Positions 58,826 through 64,000 of a stretch of 64,000 nt of DNA are shown here, one piece after another. Within the stretch, counting starts at the first letter, position 1. Each line of letters starts with the position of its first letter. Origin of the DNA: Suillus spraguei (taxonomy: Eukaryota; Basidiomycota; Agaricomycetes; Boletales; Suillaceae). The DNA lies in assembly GCA_016800925.1 (NCBI GenBank), contig JABCPU010000068.1, forward strand, positions 162,414 through 226,413, given 5' to 3'. Below the pieces are notes generated by a model. That model saw only the letters and a list, made by a program, of their open reading frames with translations, was not told the origin of the DNA and ran no database searches. Position numbers and translations under genes: made by a program.

Positions 58826-59242
58826 GGAGGTGGGAGGTGGGAGGTGGAGGTGGGAGGTGGGAGGTGGGAGGTGGGAGGTGGGAGGTGGGAGGTGGGAGGT
58901 GGGAGGTGGGAGGTGGGAGGTGGGAGGTGGGAGGTGGGAGGTGGGAGGTGGGAGGTGGGAGGTGGGAGGTGGGAGGTGGGAGACGGGAGGTGGGAGATGG
59001 GAGACGGGAGGTGGGAGATGGGAGACGGGAGGTGGGAGATGGGAGATGGGAGATGGGAGACGGGAGACGGGAGATGGGAGATGGGAGACGGGAGACGGGA
59101 GACGGGAGACGGGAGACGGGAGACGGGAGACGGGAGACAGGAGACGGGAGACGGGAGATGGGAGATGGGAGACGGGAGACACAAGACAGGAGACACAAGA
59201 CGGGAGACACAAGACGGGAGATGGGAGACAGGAGATGGGACA
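58826..59242 (+). repeat. G-rich 7-bp minisatellite (GGGAGGT to GGGAGAY)
   Basis: About 60 units. The left half is almost pure GGGAGGT; the right half shifts to GGGAGAT and GGGAGAC. Open frames on both strands across it are an effect of the repeat. Confidence 0.95.
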
Positions 59243-59484
59243 CTTGCATGATTTGTTGTGTGTCAACTTAATACTGTTGCCCCCTATTAAAACTTGACAC
59301 AAAAGATTATTCAAGTTAATAGTTTGCAGTAAATAATTTAAAAAATCAAAATCAAATGCAATGACATGAGGATGAGATGGGCAATATAAACTCACAAAGA
59401 TGGTGATGTGGTACTTTTACTTCTGTCAAAATAGTGGTCAAAGTTATGATTTATTACAAAACCTATTATCATTATTGAAGATAA

Positions 59485-59705
59485 TTATTAGGATGAAGTA
59501 AAGGTCAGAAAGCCAAAAAGAGTGCTTCGTCTGTGCCTTGGGCAAAAGAAAATTATTGGGATGAAGCCAAGGCCAGGAAGGCAAAAAGAGTGCGAAGCAC
59601 TCTTTTTGCCTTCCTGTGCCTTGGGCAAACAGAATTATTAGGATGAAGCCTTGGCCAGGGAGCAAAAGGAGTGCAAAGCACTCCTTTTGCTTCCTGTGCC
59701 GAAGG
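59485..59705 (+). repeat. Second array of hairpin units (3' end of N1)
   Basis: Three units matching 57871-58095. The first has lost half of its stem; the other two keep GAGTGC-GAA/AAA-GCACTC and the compensating outer stems. Confidence 0.8.
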
Positions 59706-59725
59706 CACAACGGGTGGTGGACTCG

Positions 59726-60214
59726 TCTATAAAGTTAAGGGGGAAAGGTGGGAAAGTGCTCACTAGCTCACATGGCTTTCGCTTAGGAACACTTAGCTCA
59801 GAATGGAAATTTCTTGCATGGTTTTTTTGAGTGCCAATTCAATACACTGTTGTCCCATTGTGTGATTGTGTGGATTTGTCACGTGCAGCGCCACACAGGT
59901 TGAAATTTGCCATGGGTTGTCTGAAGCTGGGGGAAAACAGAATTATTAGGATGCAAAATTATTAGGATGTGGCTTTAGGTCAGGGAGCCAAAAAGGAGTG
60001 CAAAGCACTACTTTTTGGCTTGCCCTCCTTTTTTGCTTTCCACTCCTTTCCACTCCTTTTTGCCTTCACTTTTGGCTGAACTCTCCCTTTGGCTTCCTGT
60101 GCTGAGGGCAAAACAAAATTATTAGGATGTGGCCTTAGGTCAGGGAGCCAAAAAGGAGTGCGAAGCACTCCTTTTTGGCTTCCTGTGCCGAAGGCACAAT
60201 GGGTAGTGGACTTG
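59726..60214 (+). mobile_element. Non-autonomous Helitron N2
   Basis: Starts TCTATAAAGTTAAGGGGG right after N1. Its first about 220 bp match 58126-58360 with many CpG sites changed to TpG or CpA. It ends with hairpin units (59941-60190) and ACTTG at 60210-60214, followed by a T. With the A before 43285 the whole array sits at an A-T site, as Helitrons prefer. Confidence 0.55.
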
Positions 60215-60737
60215 TACACAAGAGAGACACAAATGTGGCTAAGTTGATTAAGTAAGATTAAGTAACATGTACTTTTCCTGTAGACACCACTTTTATGGTA
60301 TGAATTTATTATTTGTCTACAAAACCTTGATTACGGCCAGGTTTCCAGGAACAAGCCGGGTCGTCTAAATAGTTTTCTCATAATATCGGTAGATAAACCT
60401 GAACTGGTGTGTGGCGTAATGGTAGTACGATTCCCCATTATTCTTTCCGGTGCGGAGTGCGAATAGGCATTGCGGCAGACGTGTGACATGGTGTGACAAA
60501 GTGCGCGAACGCTTTTCTGTGCGGTAGCTCTCCGCTGGACTCAACACATCGAGTTTCGAAACAAAACCAGCAGATGTTGTACTTTCAATGTTATGCTATT
60601 GAACTATCAAATTAATTTTTATGTTAGTGCGTTGTGGAGTAATAGACGTTGTCTCAAAAGTGCGCAAACTCTGGTGGACATCTAGTGACTAAGTTGGTGT
60701 GCCGTTGTGAGAACTCAGAAGACAGGCACTTACCTCA
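60215..60737. other. Intergenic stretch, no gene seen
   Basis: Between the Helitron array and the right copy of the segmental duplication; no motif recognised. Confidence 0.4.
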
Positions 60738-63515
60738 TTGCATTGAAGTGAAGGCTACGGTTGGATCCTTCCGGTCAGTGAATCAATCATCGAATGATCA
60801 ATGTTCTTGGCGTATCAAGCTGGCAACCTCCCGAAATTCAAATACTCACTACCACGACTTGGAACTCTAAATTATCGATTCATCCACGAAGACGTTGGTC
60901 AAGGGCATGCTTCTTGTTTCAAGGAAGCTCTCCACTTTTTGATCTCTGATCGACCTCGTTGGACCGCTGTAAGCACTGTTATCCATCTGCTTCCGAAATG
61001 AGGCAACGTGCCGGGTCGTGCGGTACAGATTCTTGTGATGATTAGATCGGCATCTCCCAATCATACTTACTGACTCATCAGCTAGCCTTCCGGGATAGGT
61101 CAAAGTTTTAACAGAATTCTGATACATTGTACAGTGCAGTCACATTAATTGCGCCTTGCGTTGATGAACTATTATTGTACTCCTACTCCGTCAAGAATCA
61201 CAGAATTTTCTGTCAAACCCTATAGCGCAGCTGATATCGATGGATTAGGCACCAACGCCTGATGCCTGAAGTACATGGTATAAAGTCGTTTCCAGACGAT
61301 CCCCCAAGAATCCACATCCAGCTTAACAAATCGATTTTTCACTATGCGTAGCTCCACTCCGACTCAATTTCAGTCGTCGAGGGCATTGATTTCGGGTAGC
61401 ACCACACAGTCTAATTCTGCAGCCTTCCGCACTTCGATTCCAGAAGCTCGTCAACGCCCTATCAGCAACGTCCGTCATACCAATCCCCGCGACCTGCACA
61501 ATACGAGACCTCTCAGTACACGAAGCCAGCATATGAATATGGACGACCCCCCGTCACAAGCTCTTATGAATATGGACGCCCTCCCGTCACAGGCTCATAT
61601 GCGGCTCCAGTGCCAGCATTCGGCAGTGATTCGACCACGACAACCAGACACAAGAACAGCTGGCTTGATGAAGCCAGGGAAAGCACCACTAATTTCAAGA
61701 AGAATGGCTCGCCTGTACCGCTTGTGTGGGTAAGAAGGATGCCGATCGAAGTCATAATGGTTTCTAACAGATCCCAAAGATCTTAATCGAGGATAAAACC
61801 GTTCCACGAACGCTATCCCTTTTGGCGAAGACCGCAATGGACAGACGTTCTTCATTGCACGTGCTTATTTGGAGGTAAGGTTTACAATCATGGAATTCGG
61901 GTTGAAGACGCTCATGGTTGGCTGACAGGGAGGTCTCCGTGAGTCTATTAACACGCATTGTGGGCACTCCATATATCAACTGTTCAGATCTTGGAAAGGT
62001 TGGCTATCACACCTCAGGTGCCCTGATCAGCTACGTCGGCAAGGAGCACTTGGTATGTGGTCCTATTATTCTCTATTTCGTTTTTGATGGACCTCGCGCG
62101 ACACACTAGATTGAAAAATACGAGGTGCTTGTGTGCGCATCTCAGCTTCGCTGGGTCTAGCATCTCAGGATGCAACGGGAAATTTAATCCGGGTACCGTC
62201 GTCCTCGCTCGTCAACAACAGGGCAAACAAGAGCTCAAACGCACTACAAGCAGTTTGTGGTCGCGTGAGACTCAGGAGTCTACATCAATCCTTCAGACTA
62301 CTACTACCCTTCAAACTACACTCCACGTAGATGACATTCCTCGCTTTGCTCCATCTCTTCTGATACAAGAGGAAGAACTGCGACGCGTGGCGTAGGTGTT
62401 CATTGCTCTTTATTAAAAAAATTCTGATCATGTTTGTGACAGTGAGTACAAGACGGTTATCCTGATCGACGATTCCATGTCTGTAAGGATGGCATCCTCA
62501 AGAGTTTGATCCATGACCGCTTATGTTCTGTGTATACAGATGGCCGAAGGTGATTCCTGGAACCAAGTGCGAGAGGCTCTAGGTGGTATTGTCGACCTTG
62601 CATACAATATGGATCCAAAGGGCTCGATCTCCACTTCATGCACCAAACTCAGTTTGCCGAAAATATGAGGGTATGGGAACCAGTTTGCAAGTTTTATTTT
62701 TGGCCTAATGTTTTTGACTAGTCTCGATTCGAAGTCCAGAAACTTTTCGACCAGCTCAGTCCCCAGTGGTACGTATCGTGTTTGTCGAACTTATCAGTGA
62801 AATTATGCATGCCCTTTATCCAGGCGAGGACACGCCAACGGGAGTGAGACTCGAACAGCTCATTGAGATGTACTTGCCACTCATCGAGCACCCGAACTCA
62901 CTCACGAACCGATTTCTGTCATTGTCATTACCGATGGAGCCGCTAGTAAGGTGGTATTTCTATACCGTGCTCATATAACTGACATACGCGAACATCGCTG
63001 TAGCCGACAGTGACGACTTATTGCGATGCATCATTGAGGCCGCCAGTCGCCTTGACAAGCAAACAGGTTCCTCTCAAAAATTCGGTATCCAATTTGTCCA
63101 GATTGGCACAGATCAAGATGCTGCTAAGGCGCTCCATATGTTGGACGACGAGCTTTCTGAACGTTACAAGATTCGGGTACGTCTTTTTCATGATTTCTCG
63201 CACTGTCACTCACGACTCTTTAGGACATCGTCGACACCACTCCCTTCGACCCAGCTAATGGCGCGTTCAACACGGACTACATGATCAAGATCCTCATCGG
63301 AAGTCTGCACAAAGAACTTGACAATGGAACCGCTGAAATGCTCTCGCCAGAGAAGAAGCTCCAAACCTCGGTGATGCCTGGTTATGACAGGCACCCATCT
63401 CCTGTTCTTAGATCCGCTTCTCCAATTGTGAGTGCTGGTGGCTTACGCGCCCGACTCGGGGGTATTGAAGGAATCGGATAAAACATGCCACACTTTACGA
63501 TAGATTTAAAGTCAC
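60738..63515 (+). repeat. Segmental duplication, right copy (contains paralog C)
   Basis: Direct copy of 10409-13175, differing by scattered substitutions and a number of one-base indels. Confidence 0.85.
61344..63480 (+). pseudogene. DM9-vWFA paralog C, disrupted
   Basis: It aligns with paralog B through every exon, from the ATG at 61344. The splice sites are mostly kept, including the microexon near 61929-61938. Many one-base changes break the frame: near 61450 in exon 1, near 61806 in the DM9 motif, near 62154, 62189 and 62600, a C run near 62761, and near 62900. Exon 1 also carries an extra tandem copy of an EYGRPPV-type segment (61530-61590). The last exon is open and runs to the TAA at 63478-63480, about 15 codons further than in B. 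Either it is a recent pseudogene or a live gene hidden by consensus errors. Confidence 0.8.
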
Positions 63516-64000
63516 AAGTCCACTTACGCTATGTACCACTTCTCGATAGACTACAATTTGATTGGGTATCCCTTAAAAGTCCATTGGTTGAGAATGAAGT
63601 ATTGACTGTTAGTGAGACATCAGGCTGAATGTTCTTAAGCATTCGACTCCTTAGACTAGAGTACGCCTCTGAAAAGGAGAGAAATTGTAATAAAAGTATT
63701 TGACCTCAATATATATCTTTGCAAGAGGTTTAGAAATAAACAGTAATGGCTGGTCTCCGCTTGTATGTGAACTTGGGCAGGTTGGCATGTAAGGCCTCCC
63801 ATACAGGCGGAGACCGGCCATGGTGAAAGGCTCGTGCGATGGCTTGAAAGGGAAAAAACGCAAAAGCACATGTCATTGTAATCAATGCAAAGAGCTCACT
63901 GCGCAAATAATAGGTGGATGGAGGACCCATGCATGCAATTAGTCAACACCAAAGTCGATGATCTAGATCCCATGCTATCCAGAGACAGACGGTGGATGGT
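63516..64000. other. Right edge, no supportable gene
   Basis: Short open frames only. It contains an inverted repeat with 15-bp arms at 63746-63760 and 63807-63821 (one mismatch), loop 46 bp. Confidence 0.5.

Larger units (their letters stand above)
58126..59725 (+). mobile_element. Non-autonomous Helitron N1, directly after the autonomous one
   Basis: Starts TCTATAAAGTAAGGGGG and continues GGTGGGAAGGTGCTCGCTAG, matching the other two starts. It ends ACTCG at 59725 after hairpin units at 59485-59705. It has no gene. A 7-bp minisatellite fills 58826-59242. Confidence 0.55.

Noticed and set aside
58512..59395. Long open frames across the 7-bp repeat on both strands
   Set aside because: A repeat unit of 7 bp without stops keeps all frames open; there is no coding evidence.
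63746..63821. Inverted repeat with 15-bp arms considered as a terminator or MITE
   Set aside because: Single copy, loop of 46 bp, no flanking duplication and no gene next to it.

Overview
The window is eukaryotic and looks like a filamentous basidiomycete (Agaricomycetes). Genes are split by many short GT-AG introns. The recognisable families (a GH5 exo-glucanase, a CAP59-type GT69 mannosyltransferase, an AIM3-like protein, and DM9 plus von Willebrand A proteins) fit such a fungus. The mobile elements (self-primed Ty3/Gypsy chromoviruses, long solo LTRs, a DD34E Tc1 element, an IS630/Tc1-like DDE family, Helitrons) fit too. A Rhizoctonia/Ceratobasidium-type genome is my best guess from family resemblance only.

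Layout. Positions 1-4031 hold host genes: a GH5 gene running off the left edge, a broken GT69 gene and an AIM3-like gene. Positions 4032-7912 hold no gene I can support. Positions 7913-13089 hold two intact 11-exon DM9-vWFA paralogs. Positions 13685-60214 are a nested transposon island. A diverged third paralog, now a pseudogene, lies at 61344-63480 inside a block of about 2.75 kb that duplicates the block around the second paralog. The island therefore sits between two direct copies of one segment.

Inside the island, a DDE transposase gene (13685-15962, minus) is cut by chromovirus copy A2 (15974-30773, TSD ATATG). A2 itself contains a truncated minus-strand copy (A1), three solo LTRs of a second family (U) and an intact Tc1 element. 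Positions 30774-43284 are older debris: an inverted pair of a dispersed repeat (D), a decayed Gypsy reverse transcriptase (E) split by solo LTRs, a zinc-finger/SANT-like fragment and several tandem repeats. Positions 43285-60214 look like three Helitrons head to tail. The first carries a Rep-helicase gene that was hit by the youngest chromovirus, A3 (49045-56690; its two 473-bp LTRs differ at about two positions).

The most interesting points are: the DM9-vWFA family with a conserved 10-nt microexon; an extra zinc-knuckle ORF after pol in the chromovirus; an 11-nt Tf1-like self-priming site; the tandem Helitron array with structure-preserving 3' hairpins; and two separate decay signatures. Copy A2 decays mainly by CGA-to-TGA changes. 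Many otherwise good reading frames across the window are broken by one-base homopolymer changes, which may be assembly errors. All coordinates and splice calls were read by eye; no alignment or search was run.
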